Positions 7,017 to 15,672 of a stretch of 42,484 bases of DNA are shown here, piece after piece (within the stretch, counting starts at the first letter, position 1; each line of letters starts with the position of its first letter). The notes beneath the pieces are model-generated. The model searched no databases, was not told where the DNA came from, and worked only from the letters and a program-made list of their open reading frames with translations. Source of the stretch: CAITNM01 sp964446295 (GTDB taxonomy: Bacteria; Pseudomonadota; Alphaproteobacteria; Paracaedibacterales; CAITNM01); the NCBI GenBank assembly GCA_964446295.1, contig CAYUNR010000005.1, forward strand, positions 1 through 42,484, given 5' to 3'. The translations under genes and the position numbers were made by a program.

Positions 7017-9377
7017 TTGCCTGATCTCACTATATTCATCGCTTTCATTCTTCTGGTTGCTCTAGTTATTGTAGGAATTAGCTACAAGCGAGTTCTTTTT
7101 CAAAAACAAACAGCCGAAGCAAAGCTTGGCGCATACCGCATTTTGATTCATCATTTACCTTTTTCTTGGTGCAGTTGGTACGTAGGTGAAGATCGCGTCA
7201 TCACATCTCAAAATTTTCTGAAATTACTTGGTATAGATGAGCAACGCTCATTTGGACAGCAAGATTTATTTCGTCTTTTTGGACAATCATCGCTAAGTCA
7301 GTTTCAACGCGCTTTGCAGCACCTGTACGCATATGGTGGAGAATTCAGTTTACAGTTAACAATAGAGCACCCTCATGAAAGAGAGTTGGTGGTAAATGGA
7401 TCTTTAATTGAATTTGAGCATTATCAGCATATTTTTCCATCAAAGCTCAGCCCTGTAAAGCAGATGATCATTTTAAGTTTGCAAGATGTCACCGCATCAT
7501 CAAGCGATCTACGACGTCAACAACGACAATTTATAGAATTTGAGCAAGAATTAGACATGCTTAGACAATACGTTGAGCATATTCCCATTGCCATTTGGTT
7601 TCGAGACCTACAAGGACGCATTCGTCACTGCAATAACTTTTATGCAAAAGCGCTAGAAACATCTCCTTCGAGAATAATAGCGGAAAGTATTGAATTAATT
7701 AAAAAGCCATCCAATGTTCTGGTGGAAAACTTAAAAGAACAAACTATAACTCAGCAACATGCAGTTATAGAAGGACAACGAAGACTATTAGAAATTCAAG
7801 AAATTCCCATCCCTAAAAAAGGAAGTATAGGGTTTGCACGAGATATTACTGAATTAGAGCAATGGGAAGGTGATCGCCAGCGACACGATCAAGCACAACG
7901 CGAAATATTAGAAAATCTTTCAAATCCCATAGCAATTTATGGAGCAGACACTCGTCTTCAATATTTTAATTCAGCCTATCTTAAAATATTCCAATTTCAA
8001 GAGGCATTTTTATATAGCAGGCCACGATTTAGCGAAGTTTTAGAGGATTTGCGCAAACGACGAAAAATGCAAGAAGTCAATGATTTTCCGAAACATAAAG
8101 AAAAACGCAATGCCTTATTTAATACTATCTTTGAGCCCATTCATGAAATCCATCACCAACCGGATGGTACATTTTTAAAAATGACCCTGTCTCCCCATGC
8201 TTTAGGCGGCATTCTACTGATTTTTGAAGATATTACCGATAAGCTAGCGCTAGAACGTGGATACAAAACACTTCTAGCTGTTCAAAAAGAGACCATTGAT
8301 AATTTACACGAAGGGTTAGCTGTCGTTGGAAGTGATTTACGTTTACGCCTTTGCAATAAAGCTTTTAGTGAACTGCTAAAGCTTACTGAAGAACAATATA
8401 AAACAGGAGCCCATGTAACAGATATTTTACAAGCTGCGAAACCTTTGCTGTTTGATGAATCTTTCAACTATTGGAAAGATCATATTCATGAACTATGCGA
8501 GAATCGCACCCCATTCACAGAATTAGTTGATTCAGTCAATAGTCTAAAAATCCAAATTTCTTATATTCCTTTGCCTGATGGCTCACACTTATTTAGCTTT
8601 GTTGATATTTCAGACAGGTGGAGATTCGAACAAACCATTAGAGAACGTAACGAAGCTTTAGAACAAGCAGATCGGTTTAAAACAGATTTTATTTCTCATG
8701 TTTCATACGAACTGCGTGCACCTTTAAATACCATTGCAGGGTTTATTGATATTTTGCGCAATCAATATTTTGGCCCATTAAACGAACGTCAGGTTGATTA
8801 TTGTCAGGGAATATCAGAATCTAGTCAAAAGCTTATGCAGCTAATTAGCGATATGATCGATTTAGCAAGCATTGAAGCTGGAAAACTTGCTCTTCATTAT
8901 CATGAAATTGAACTCGTGCGTTTTCTTGAATCATGCTCCGCGCTTATTAAAAATCGTGCTTACGACCAAGGTGTTGAATTATCTGTCGTTAATAATACTA
9001 ACATCGATGTGTTCAACGGAGATGAAAAAAGATTAAAACATGTAATGTTTAATTTATTAAGCAAGGCACTAAAATTTACCTTACCGGGGGGGCGCATTAG
9101 CATTGTAGCATTCCATGTTGAAGATCAGCCAGAAATGCTTGGCTTATGTGTTTCTGATAGCGGAATTGGCATCAGCGCAACAGATCAACAAAAGATTTTC
9201 GATATGTTTGAGCATGGTTCACGTTTACACACCACAAAAAAAGGAGCTGGCTTAGGCCTACCATTAGTTAAGAAGTTGATAGAATTGCATCAAGGTCAGG
9301 TTTACATAACTTCAAAAGTCAATGAAGGCACTCAGGTTATTCTTCACTTGCCAATAGAGCAGCCCCCTTTACTTTGA
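7017..9377 (+). CDS. divL: DivL-like PAS sensor histidine kinase homologue with Tyr at the phospho-acceptor site
   Basis: The 786-residue protein has an N-terminal membrane helix (residues 3-23), several PAS-like regions (about 40-160, 185-285, 295-410, 420-540), a dimerisation helix and a C-terminal HATPase. The H-box reads HVSYELRAPL: the phospho-acceptor His is replaced by Tyr (Y564). That is the hallmark of Caulobacter DivL, which works as a regulator of CckA more than as a kinase. The ATPase N-box is NLLSKALKFT, with Lys (K683) where the Mg-binding Asn normally sits, while the G1 (DSGIGI), F and G2 (GAGLGLPLV) boxes remain. Together these suggest a signalling scaffold. The start is a TTG, because no in-frame ATG precedes the membrane helix. 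The 3' end overlaps convergent ubiG by 34 bases. Confidence 0.82.
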   Translation: MPDLTIFIAFILLVALVIVGISYKRVLFQKQTAEAKLGAYRILIHHLPFSWCSWYVGEDRVITSQNFLKLLGIDEQRSFGQQDLFRLFGQSSLSQFQRALQHLYAYGGEFSLQLTIEHPHERELVVNGSLIEFEHYQHIFPSKLSPVKQMIILSLQDVTASSSDLRRQQRQFIEFEQELDMLRQYVEHIPIAIWFRDLQGRIRHCNNFYAKALETSPSRIIAESIELIKKPSNVLVENLKEQTITQQHAVIEGQRRLLEIQEIPIPKKGSIGFARDITELEQWEGDRQRHDQAQREILENLSNPIAIYGADTRLQYFNSAYLKIFQFQEAFLYSRPRFSEVLEDLRKRRKMQEVNDFPKHKEKRNALFNTIFEPIHEIHHQPDGTFLKMTLSPHALGGILLIFEDITDKLALERGYKTLLAVQKETIDNLHEGLAVVGSDLRLRLCNKAFSELLKLTEEQYKTGAHVTDILQAAKPLLFDESFNYWKDHIHELCENRTPFTELVDSVNSLKIQISYIPLPDGSHLFSFVDISDRWRFEQTIRERNEALEQADRFKTDFISHVSYELRAPLNTIAGFIDILRNQYFGPLNERQVDYCQGISESSQKLMQLISDMIDLASIEAGKLALHYHEIELVRFLESCSALIKNRAYDQGVELSVVNNTNIDVFNGDEKRLKHVMFNLLSKALKFTLPGGRISIVAFHVEDQPEMLGLCVSDSGIGISATDQQKIFDMFEHGSRLHTTKKGAGLGLPLVKKLIELHQGQVYITSKVNEGTQVILHLPIEQPPLL

Positions 9378-10090
9378 CAAAACGAATCTCCATCACTCTT
9401 AAAAAATCCTGCCAAGTAGTTCATGCGCAAGCTACCACCCAGAAACCATTCACGATTATACAAAGAATAATTTAGCCCTTTTAACGAAATTGTTTTGAGC
9501 CCCTGACTTTCCATTAAAACTACCAATTCAGAAGGCTCAACGAATTTTTGCCAATTGTGAGTGCCAACAGGAACTTTTCGAGCCAAGTATTCAGCGCCCA
9601 AAATACCCACCACATAAGAAAATAGAGTGCGGCTCAAAGTTGATAGAATCAACACTCCTCCTGGATTTAATTTTTCTGTAAGATCGTTAAGAAATGCTTG
9701 TAAATCATCCACATGCTCAACAACTTCAAGACACGTGACAATATCGTAAGTGTTTTTTAATTTTTTAAAATCATCACATAAGTAATTAATATCTAGATTT
9801 TGTTCAAGAGCATGAGATTTTGCCATCTCAATAGCTTGAAAGCTTGCATCAATTCCAGTAACCACTGCCCCTAGCCTTGCAAGAGGTTCGCAAACAATGC
9901 CCCCACCACAGCCCACATCAAGCACTTTTAGATTTTTCAAGCCATCTAAAGAAAAACGCTGCTTGGCTATATCTTTAATAAAACGAATCCTGGCTGGATT
10001 CATGGAATGCAGCACACCAAATGCCCCTTGTTCATTCCACCACTGAGATGAAAGATTATCAAAATGATCAGTTTGCGGAGCATTTTTCAT
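9344..10090 (-). CDS. ubiG: Ubiquinone biosynthesis O-methyltransferase
   Basis: UbiG performs both O-methylations of the ubiquinone ring using S-adenosylmethionine. The 248-residue product has the family N terminus (HFDNLSSQWWNEQGAFGVLHSMNPARIRFI), the SAM-binding motif LDVGCGGG (residues 57-64), the acidic ribose contact (GIDAS) and the post-motif LEVVEHVDD. The gene is divergent from lysC, a common alphaproteobacterial arrangement, with 96 bases between start codons. Its final 34 bases are antisense to the end of the kinase gene. Confidence 0.95.
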   Translation of the reverse strand: MKNAPQTDHFDNLSSQWWNEQGAFGVLHSMNPARIRFIKDIAKQRFSLDGLKNLKVLDVGCGGGIVCEPLARLGAVVTGIDASFQAIEMAKSHALEQNLDINYLCDDFKKLKNTYDIVTCLEVVEHVDDLQAFLNDLTEKLNPGGVLILSTLSRTLFSYVVGILGAEYLARKVPVGTHNWQKFVEPSELVVLMESQGLKTISLKGLNYSLYNREWFLGGSLRMNYLAGFFKSDGDSFCQSKGGCSIGK

Positions 10091-10137
10091 TATTATTTAA
10101 AATTCCTTTTTAACAATTTCAATTTTTGTTTTATATT

Positions 10138-10149
10138 GAGCGTTCGCTC
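10138..10149. promoter_or_regulatory. Short inverted repeat between ubiG and lysC
   Basis: The sequence GAGCG-TT-CGCTC forms a five-base-pair dyad with a two-base spacer, about 37 bases before the lysC start and about 48 bases before the ubiG start. The two-base loop rules out a stable hairpin, so an operator-like dyad is the more natural reading. No regulator is identified. Confidence 0.25.
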
Positions 10150-10186
10150 TCTTGATATTTACCATTCAACATACCATATTCAGATC

Positions 10187-11425
10187 ATGGCACTTTATAT
10201 TTTAAAATTCGGTGGGACTTCCGTTGCAAATCTAGCACGACTAGAGCATGCTGCCCAAGTTATTCGCCAGGAAATACTTAACGGCAACCAAGTTGTTGCT
10301 GTTGTATCTGCTATGGCTGGCATTACAGATCAATTGGTTGGGTATTCCAAAGCGTTATGCCCCCATGAATCAACTCCTGAACATGATGTGGTTGCAAGCG
10401 CAGGAGAGCAGGTAACTGCTGGGTTACTTGCTTTAGCCTTAAAAAAAGCTGGAATGAGGGCACGTTCGTTTTTAGCATGGCAAATTCCTATTCACACAGA
10501 CTCTGTAGCTACTAATGCACGTATTCAGCATATTAACCCAGATAAAATATTACAAAGCCTTAGTTCTGGAGAAATTCCTGTCGTCTCTGGATTTCAAGGG
10601 CTCAGCAAAGAAGGCATGATTACAACCATTGGCCGAGGTGGATCTGACACTACAGCAGTTGCGATGGCAGTTGCTCTAAAGGCTGACCGCTGCGATATTT
10701 ACACAGATGTTGACGGCGTATACACAGCAGATCCTCGGCTAGTTCCTGAAGCGCGTCGTCAAGATACGTTAAGCTACAGTGAAATGTTTGAAATGGCAGC
10801 AGCTGGTGCTAAGGTTTTGCAAGCACGCTCTGTTGAAATGGCCATGAAACATGGTGTTCGATTACGTGTGTTATCAAGCCTGACAGATTCTCCTAGGGGA
10901 ACTGAGATTATTGAAGACAAATATGCCGTAGAAAAAGAAAATATCACTGGCATTGTGCATAGCCTACAAGAAGCAAAAGTCACCTTGAAAAATTTAAAAG
11001 ATCAGCCTGGCATTGCCGCCAAGCTTTATACAACTATGGGGCAGTCAGATATCCTAATAGATATGGTAACTCAGTCGCATACTCGTGAAGGTTGTTGCGA
11101 TATGGACGGCATGATTAGCCGTAGTGATATTGAGCGCTTTAGCGAAACAATGAATAATTTCAAAGAAAGCCTTGGTTTTTCTGATATATCGATTGATAAA
11201 AATGTTGCAAAAATCACTGTTATTGGAATTGGTCTTCGCAGCAACATGGATATTCCAGCATTAATATGTAGAACGTTGGCAGATGAGGGGATTAACATTC
11301 ATATGATTTATTCATCTGAAATTAAAATGTCTCTTGTTATTAACCAACAATCTTTGCAACCTGCTTTGACAGCTCTTCACAAGGTGTTTTGCCTTGATCA
11401 ATCTTCTTCACAAAAGGCCGCTTAA
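10187..11425 (+). CDS. lysC: Aspartate kinase
   Basis: Aspartate kinase phosphorylates L-aspartate, the first step toward lysine, diaminopimelate, threonine and methionine. From the ATG at 10187 the product is 412 residues, beginning MALYILKFGGTSV. Other catalytic segments are GRGGSDTTAVAMA and YTDVDGVYTADPR. The C-terminal part carries the two ACT domains that mediate feedback control. The frame is open further upstream to 10064, but that extension is low-complexity and antisense to ubiG, so I prefer 10187, where the family start lies. The next gene begins one base after the stop, suggesting co-transcription. Confidence 0.95.
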   Translation: MALYILKFGGTSVANLARLEHAAQVIRQEILNGNQVVAVVSAMAGITDQLVGYSKALCPHESTPEHDVVASAGEQVTAGLLALALKKAGMRARSFLAWQIPIHTDSVATNARIQHINPDKILQSLSSGEIPVVSGFQGLSKEGMITTIGRGGSDTTAVAMAVALKADRCDIYTDVDGVYTADPRLVPEARRQDTLSYSEMFEMAAAGAKVLQARSVEMAMKHGVRLRVLSSLTDSPRGTEIIEDKYAVEKENITGIVHSLQEAKVTLKNLKDQPGIAAKLYTTMGQSDILIDMVTQSHTREGCCDMDGMISRSDIERFSETMNNFKESLGFSDISIDKNVAKITVIGIGLRSNMDIPALICRTLADEGINIHMIYSSEIKMSLVINQQSLQPALTALHKVFCLDQSSSQKAA

Positions 11426-11426
11426 A

Positions 11427-12452
11427 ATGACATATTCTTCCACTTCTCTTGAACATTTGAGTAAACGAGGATGTGAATTTCTTGGAACTAAGTATGCAAT
11501 TTTAGGCGGGGCAATGACGTGGGTATCAAACCATCATTTAGTTGCTGCAATTTCAAATGCCGGTGGTTTTGGTGTATTAGCTAGTGGTGCAATGTCACCT
11601 GATATATTGTCTCAAGAAATTACTAAAACAAAAACAATAACCACTAAACCTTTCGGTGTGAATTTAATCACGATGCACCCTATGCTTGAACAAATGATTG
11701 ATGTTTGTGGACAGCACAAAATACGTCACGTAGTTTTGGCAGGTGGACTGCCAAATTCTGCCAGCTTTACTCGATTGAAAGAGTATGGATGCTTAGTAAT
11801 TGGTTTTGCTCCTGCTCTGGTGATTGCTAAAAAGCTTATAAAAATGGGGGCAGATGCATTAGTAATTGAAGGAAGTGAAGCAGGCGGACACATTGGTCCA
11901 GTTTCAACCAGTGTTTTGGCCCAAGAAATTCTTCCTCAAATACATGAAGTACCTGTATTTGTGGCAGGGGGTATCGGCCGTGGTGAAGCATTTGTTTCGT
12001 ATTTAAAAATGGGCGCAAGCGGATGTCAACTAGGCACTAGATTTGTATGCGCGGAAGAATCACCCGCTCACGAAAATTTTAAACAAGCATTCATAAAAGC
12101 CCAGGCTCGTGATGCAGTTATTTCATTGCAACTAGACCAACGTTTTCCCGTTATCCCTGTAAGAGCTTTAGCCAATAAGGCAACCAAAGAATTTTTAGAA
12201 GTGCAAGCATCTGTCATTAAAGAATATGATAGTGGCATAACTGACTTAAAAGAAGCTCAGCTAAAAATAGAGCATTATTGGGCAGGAGCTTTACGACGCG
12301 CAGTTATTGACGGCGACATTGAAAATGGATCGTTAATGGCAGGACAAAGTGTAGGCATGGTAGATAAAATTCAAGCAACTGAAGATATTATTAGCGAGCT
12401 GGTTGAACAAGCTAATATTTTTTTAGGAGAAAACCAACCTAAAGTCGCTTAA
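11427..12452 (+). CDS. FMN-dependent nitronate monooxygenase / FabK-like enzyme
   Basis: This 341-residue TIM-barrel protein belongs to the nitronate monooxygenase (2-nitropropane dioxygenase) superfamily. Visible signatures are ILGGAMTWVSNHHLVAAISNAGGFGVLASG, GADALVIEGSEAGGHIGP with the catalytic/FMN-contact His, and VFVAGGIGRGEAF with the phosphate-binding GGIG. Nitronate monooxygenases oxidise alkyl nitronates. The same fold includes FabK enoyl-ACP reductases, and sequence alone does not decide between them. ATG 11427 is one base past the lysC stop, so they form a two-gene unit; why they pair is not evident. Confidence 0.8.
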   Translation: MTYSSTSLEHLSKRGCEFLGTKYAILGGAMTWVSNHHLVAAISNAGGFGVLASGAMSPDILSQEITKTKTITTKPFGVNLITMHPMLEQMIDVCGQHKIRHVVLAGGLPNSASFTRLKEYGCLVIGFAPALVIAKKLIKMGADALVIEGSEAGGHIGPVSTSVLAQEILPQIHEVPVFVAGGIGRGEAFVSYLKMGASGCQLGTRFVCAEESPAHENFKQAFIKAQARDAVISLQLDQRFPVIPVRALANKATKEFLEVQASVIKEYDSGITDLKEAQLKIEHYWAGALRRAVIDGDIENGSLMAGQSVGMVDKIQATEDIISELVEQANIFLGENQPKVA

Positions 12453-12562
12453 TTAAGAAGCTTAATAACTTCGAGTATTTTACGTACAAATTAACAAGCT
12501 ACTTGAATGCCAATCATTCATTCATCATAATATCAGCAACATCGAGTACGTTGAGAAACAAA

Positions 12563-13132
12563 ATGTCGCAATTAGAAGCCCTCAATACGACCCCTCAACT
12601 TTTGCGCTTTGGTGACTCACAATTATATGAAGTATCATTACCATTCAAGTTACCTGACGAAATGCCTTTGGTGCACCAAACGTTACAACTAATGGAACAA
12701 GCAACCAAGAACTTGGGAATTGTTGGCATTGCCGCTCCACAAATAGGAATTTTAAAACGTCTTGTTATGTTTGAAGTGCCTGCTGAACACCCACGATATA
12801 AAACTGACGGTGTAGCAATCCCAATGAGAGAGCTAATTAACCCCAGTTATAGACCCTTAAGTAATGAGCAAAATCTTGGATGGGAAGCTTGCCTATCCAT
12901 TTCCGGAATGATGGGGAAAGTTCCAAGGTATACGCATATCGAATATACCTATACAGATCTTGAAGGAAAAATTCATACATATGAAGCATCTCATTTTCAT
13001 GCAAGGATTGTGCAACATGAGCTGGATCATTTAGATGGGATTTTGTATCCGTTACGCATTAAAGACATGCGAACGTTTGGTTTTAGAGAAGAAATTATAA
13101 TATCTGAAGCATTCTTAGAAAATAGAGAGTAA
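12563..13132 (+). CDS. def: Peptide deformylase
   Basis: Deformylase removes the formyl group from the initiator Met of nascent proteins, using a metal held by one Cys and two His. All three motifs are present: GIVGIAAPQIG (motif 1), WEACLSI (motif 2, with Ala where EGCLS has Gly), and QHELDHLDG (motif 3). From ATG 12563 the product is 189 residues. A longer frame starts at TTG 12503 but adds a Ser/Thr-rich stretch not expected in the family. The Ala in motif 2 and the insertion between motifs 1 and 2 resemble divergent (type 3-like) deformylases. The partner fmt is not adjacent; map lies 8 kb away. Confidence 0.92.
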   Translation: MSQLEALNTTPQLLRFGDSQLYEVSLPFKLPDEMPLVHQTLQLMEQATKNLGIVGIAAPQIGILKRLVMFEVPAEHPRYKTDGVAIPMRELINPSYRPLSNEQNLGWEACLSISGMMGKVPRYTHIEYTYTDLEGKIHTYEASHFHARIVQHELDHLDGILYPLRIKDMRTFGFREEIIISEAFLENRE

Positions 13133-13153
13133 AATCAGAAGCAAAGTATATTT

Positions 13154-14356
13154 ATGAAGCTTAAATTATCACCTCCTATCTGGCTTATCGTCATTATTGC
13201 TGGAATAGGTCAACTTTCAGAAACTGTTTATTCCCCTGCTTTACCTACAATTGCGCACGCACTTAAGGTAGAAGCCGCTTGGATTGAGTACACTTTAACA
13301 ATTTATCTTTTAAGCTTTGGTCTAGGAACTTTATTTTGGGGGCGTTTGTCAGATTATTTTGGTCGTAGACTATGCGTTTTAGCTGGTCTTGGCATCTACA
13401 TATTAGGGTCCTTTGGCTGTTACATGAGTGATTCATTAGCTTTATTAATGATCAGCAGGTTTGTTCAAGGATTTGGTGGTAGCATTGGTAGTGTTTTAGC
13501 GCAAGCTATTTGCCGCGATGCATTTTCTGGGCCAGCGCTTGGAAAAGCTTATTCATCAATTGTTGGGGCTTTAGCTTTTTTCCCAGCTGTTGGACCAATT
13601 ATTGGTGGAATAATAACTCAGAAATTCAACTGGCCTATGATATTTATTTTCTTAATTTTTTGTGGCATTCTCATTTTTCTTATAACAGTAAAAAAATTAC
13701 CAGAAACACTATCAACACATCAGAAAAACTTGCCCAGCTTATCTACTGTGCTATGCCAATTAGCAAAAGACCAAAAAGTTATAGGTTTTGGATTGCTTGT
13801 AGCAATGTGTAACGGAATTACTTTTAGTTACTATGCAGAAGGACCATTTTATCTTATTGAATTACTGGGCCTATCGCCCAGTCAGTATGGAACAACTTTT
13901 GTGTTGATGGCTTTCTCTACAATTATAGGAAGTCTTGTTTCTGGGAAAATGCAGACTCGCGTTGATCCTTTAACAATTATAAGCTATGGGCTTGATGTTA
14001 TTTTATTAAGCAATTTTTTATTTTTCGGAAGCGTACTATTTAAGAGTATTTTTCACATTTCAAAATCAGGAATGTTAATTTTAACGATCGCCTTTATGAT
14101 GGCAAACATGGCGGGTATATGTATGGTAACATCAAATGCTTTAGCAATATCACTGAAAGATTATAAACATGCCATAGGAACTGCTTCATCGCTGTTTGGT
14201 TTTTTTTACTATATAGGCATATCTCTATGCACCTTCGGTGTGGGATTAATACATAATGGCACACTAGTTCCAATGCCATTATATTTTTTGGGATTAGCCG
14301 TGCTGATGTTTGGCGCATTTAAAATTATTAAAAAGCCAATAAATTTAACCATCTGA
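13154..14356 (+). CDS. Bcr/CflA-family major facilitator drug efflux transporter
   Basis: The 400-residue protein shows about twelve hydrophobic segments and MFS motif A in the second loop (FWGRLSDYFGRR). The N terminus (PPIWLIVIIAGIGQLSETVYSPALPTIA) and the helix with GFGGSIGSVLAQAICRDAF resemble the Bcr/CflA subfamily of proton-driven drug exporters (bicyclomycin, chloramphenicol, sulfonamides in other bacteria). The substrate here is unknown. It starts 21 bases after def and may share its transcript. It converges with the CcmA-like gene with only eight bases between stops and no evident terminator. Confidence 0.85.
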   Translation: MKLKLSPPIWLIVIIAGIGQLSETVYSPALPTIAHALKVEAAWIEYTLTIYLLSFGLGTLFWGRLSDYFGRRLCVLAGLGIYILGSFGCYMSDSLALLMISRFVQGFGGSIGSVLAQAICRDAFSGPALGKAYSSIVGALAFFPAVGPIIGGIITQKFNWPMIFIFLIFCGILIFLITVKKLPETLSTHQKNLPSLSTVLCQLAKDQKVIGFGLLVAMCNGITFSYYAEGPFYLIELLGLSPSQYGTTFVLMAFSTIIGSLVSGKMQTRVDPLTIISYGLDVILLSNFLFFGSVLFKSIFHISKSGMLILTIAFMMANMAGICMVTSNALAISLKDYKHAIGTASSLFGFFYYIGISLCTFGVGLIHNGTLVPMPLYFLGLAVLMFGAFKIIKKPINLTI

Positions 14357-14364
14357 AATAATTT

Positions 14365-14916
14365 CTAATAGCCATTTAAATCAAAAACTTGCAATGACTC
14401 TATTTCGTGCAACCCATCAGAACAGTGATGAGTAAAAATAATTGTCTTTTTTAAATTTAGCTGAGTATTGATCCACATATACGCTTGAGAACATCCGCGA
14501 GAATCTAAATGCGAAAAAGGCTCATCCAACAAAATGAGTGATTTTGAATTATGCAAAGTTAACCATAATGCAACTAAACGTTGTTGCCCCGTCGATAAGT
14601 CTTTGTATTTTATCTGTAAAAATTCTGGCCAAGGAAAATCTAACTGGGCAGACATAAAATAGGATAACTGCTGCTGCACGGTCAGCTGAGGCTTTAATGC
14701 GTTTTTTATACCTAAATATGCAAATTGCACGGCGACTTGAACTATACCTTTTTTTGGTTCAATTTCTTTCAAAAGTAATTTTAAAAAGGTTGTTTTGCCA
14801 GCACCATTTGACCCACATATTGCTAAAGCTGTACCGGGATACGCAGAAATATCTATAGGGAACAGACCTGAGATGCGAATGTAGGGGTGAACTAAACCCG
14901 AAGCTTGCATAGACAT
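14365..14916 (-). CDS. ccmA: Heme-exporter-like ABC transporter ATPase (CcmA-like)
   Basis: This about 183-residue ATPase has Walker A GSNGAGKTT, a Q-loop region YLGIKNALKPQLTVQQQLSYF that closely follows the CcmA pattern (YLGH..GLKPELT..ENL), the signature LSTGQQRLVALWL, Walker B SLILLDEPFSHLD and a switch His (FTHH). CcmA powers CcmBC-associated heme handling in system I cytochrome c maturation. No ccmB or other ccm gene is adjacent, as is common in alphaproteobacteria where they scatter. The frame is open to an ATG at 14949, but that leaves 23 bases before the divergent neighbour. The ATG at 14916 has an upstream GAGAG and fits the family length better. Confidence 0.72.
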   Translation of the reverse strand: MSMQASGLVHPYIRISGLFPIDISAYPGTALAICGSNGAGKTTFLKLLLKEIEPKKGIVQVAVQFAYLGIKNALKPQLTVQQQLSYFMSAQLDFPWPEFLQIKYKDLSTGQQRLVALWLTLHNSKSLILLDEPFSHLDSRGCSQAYMWINTQLNLKKTIIFTHHCSDGLHEIESLQVFDLNGY

Positions 14917-14972
14917 TTGCGATCTCTCACTAATATAGCTAAAATGCATGTAGTTATTTTCAATTTGTTATT

Positions 14973-15617
14973 ATGACGAATTTACCACATTTCACAATGG
15001 CTAAGTCTCTTGTTACAGAAGAAGGCAAATTACTCTTTAAGCAGTGGCTGAAGTCACCCATGCAAATTGGGACATTTGCCTCCATATCTTTAAAACTTGC
15101 TCATTTGACTGCAAACCAACTTGAAGTAAACAATAACCCAACAGTTATTGAGATTGGCGCAGGAACAGGACGTTTAACCCAAGCTCTCTTAGCCAAAGGT
15201 GTAAATATTGATAAGCTTGCAATGGTTGAACTTGATCCAAAAATGTGTGATTTCTTGAAATGTTCACTACAAAGTCTTTACCAAGAAAAAACAAAATTCA
15301 AGATTATTCAAGGAAACGCAGAAAGATTATCCAGCCTTATTCCAAAAGCATGGATTGGAAAAGTTGATTACGTTGTTTCTGCTATTCCCTTAATGTGTTT
15401 TGAAGAAGCAGTGCGTGAGCGTATTATCCAAGCAGCTTTAGATGTGTTAAATCCGGTCACAGGCTCGATTTACCATGTTACATATAGCCCAGTGTCTCCA
15501 ATAAAATTTATGGAGGGGGACATTTTACAAAAACGAGTTGTATCATTGTGGGGAAATATGCCGCCTGGATTTGTCTGGAAATTTACTCCCAAACGTTATT
15601 CACATAACTTTTCATAA
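14973..15617 (+). CDS. PmtA-like phospholipid N-methyltransferase
   Basis: The 214-residue protein is a class I SAM-dependent methyltransferase with motif IEIGAGTGRLTQALLAKGV, acidic motif II AMVELDPKMCDFL, QGNAERL, and YVVSAIPLMCF in place of the usual post-motif. The pattern (WLKSPMQIGTFASIS; VSAIPL) matches the Sinorhizobium-type PmtA group, which methylates phosphatidylethanolamine toward phosphatidylcholine. That group is easily confused with KsgA-like rRNA dimethylases. Phosphatidylcholine is common in host-associated alphaproteobacteria, but the substrate here is inferred. It is divergent from the CcmA-like gene and 55 bases upstream of trkH. Confidence 0.7.
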   Translation: MTNLPHFTMAKSLVTEEGKLLFKQWLKSPMQIGTFASISLKLAHLTANQLEVNNNPTVIEIGAGTGRLTQALLAKGVNIDKLAMVELDPKMCDFLKCSLQSLYQEKTKFKIIQGNAERLSSLIPKAWIGKVDYVVSAIPLMCFEEAVRERIIQAALDVLNPVTGSIYHVTYSPVSPIKFMEGDILQKRVVSLWGNMPPGFVWKFTPKRYSHNFS

Positions 15618-15672
15618 TGCATAATCACAAGAGCATTATCCTTTTTACATTAAAAATTGAAAGGGCTGGTTT

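Noticed and set aside
10064..10186. Longer N terminus for lysC
   Set aside because: The extension is low-complexity (Phe/Asn/Ser-rich), partly antisense to ubiG and absent from the family. The ATG at 10187 gives the normal MALYILKFGGTSV start.
12453..12562. Imperfect direct repeat (ACTTCGAGTATTTTACG and ACATCGAGTACGTTGAG) upstream of def
   Set aside because: The similarity is partial, and one copy overlaps the possible TTG-started extension of def. It is not strong enough to call a repeat.
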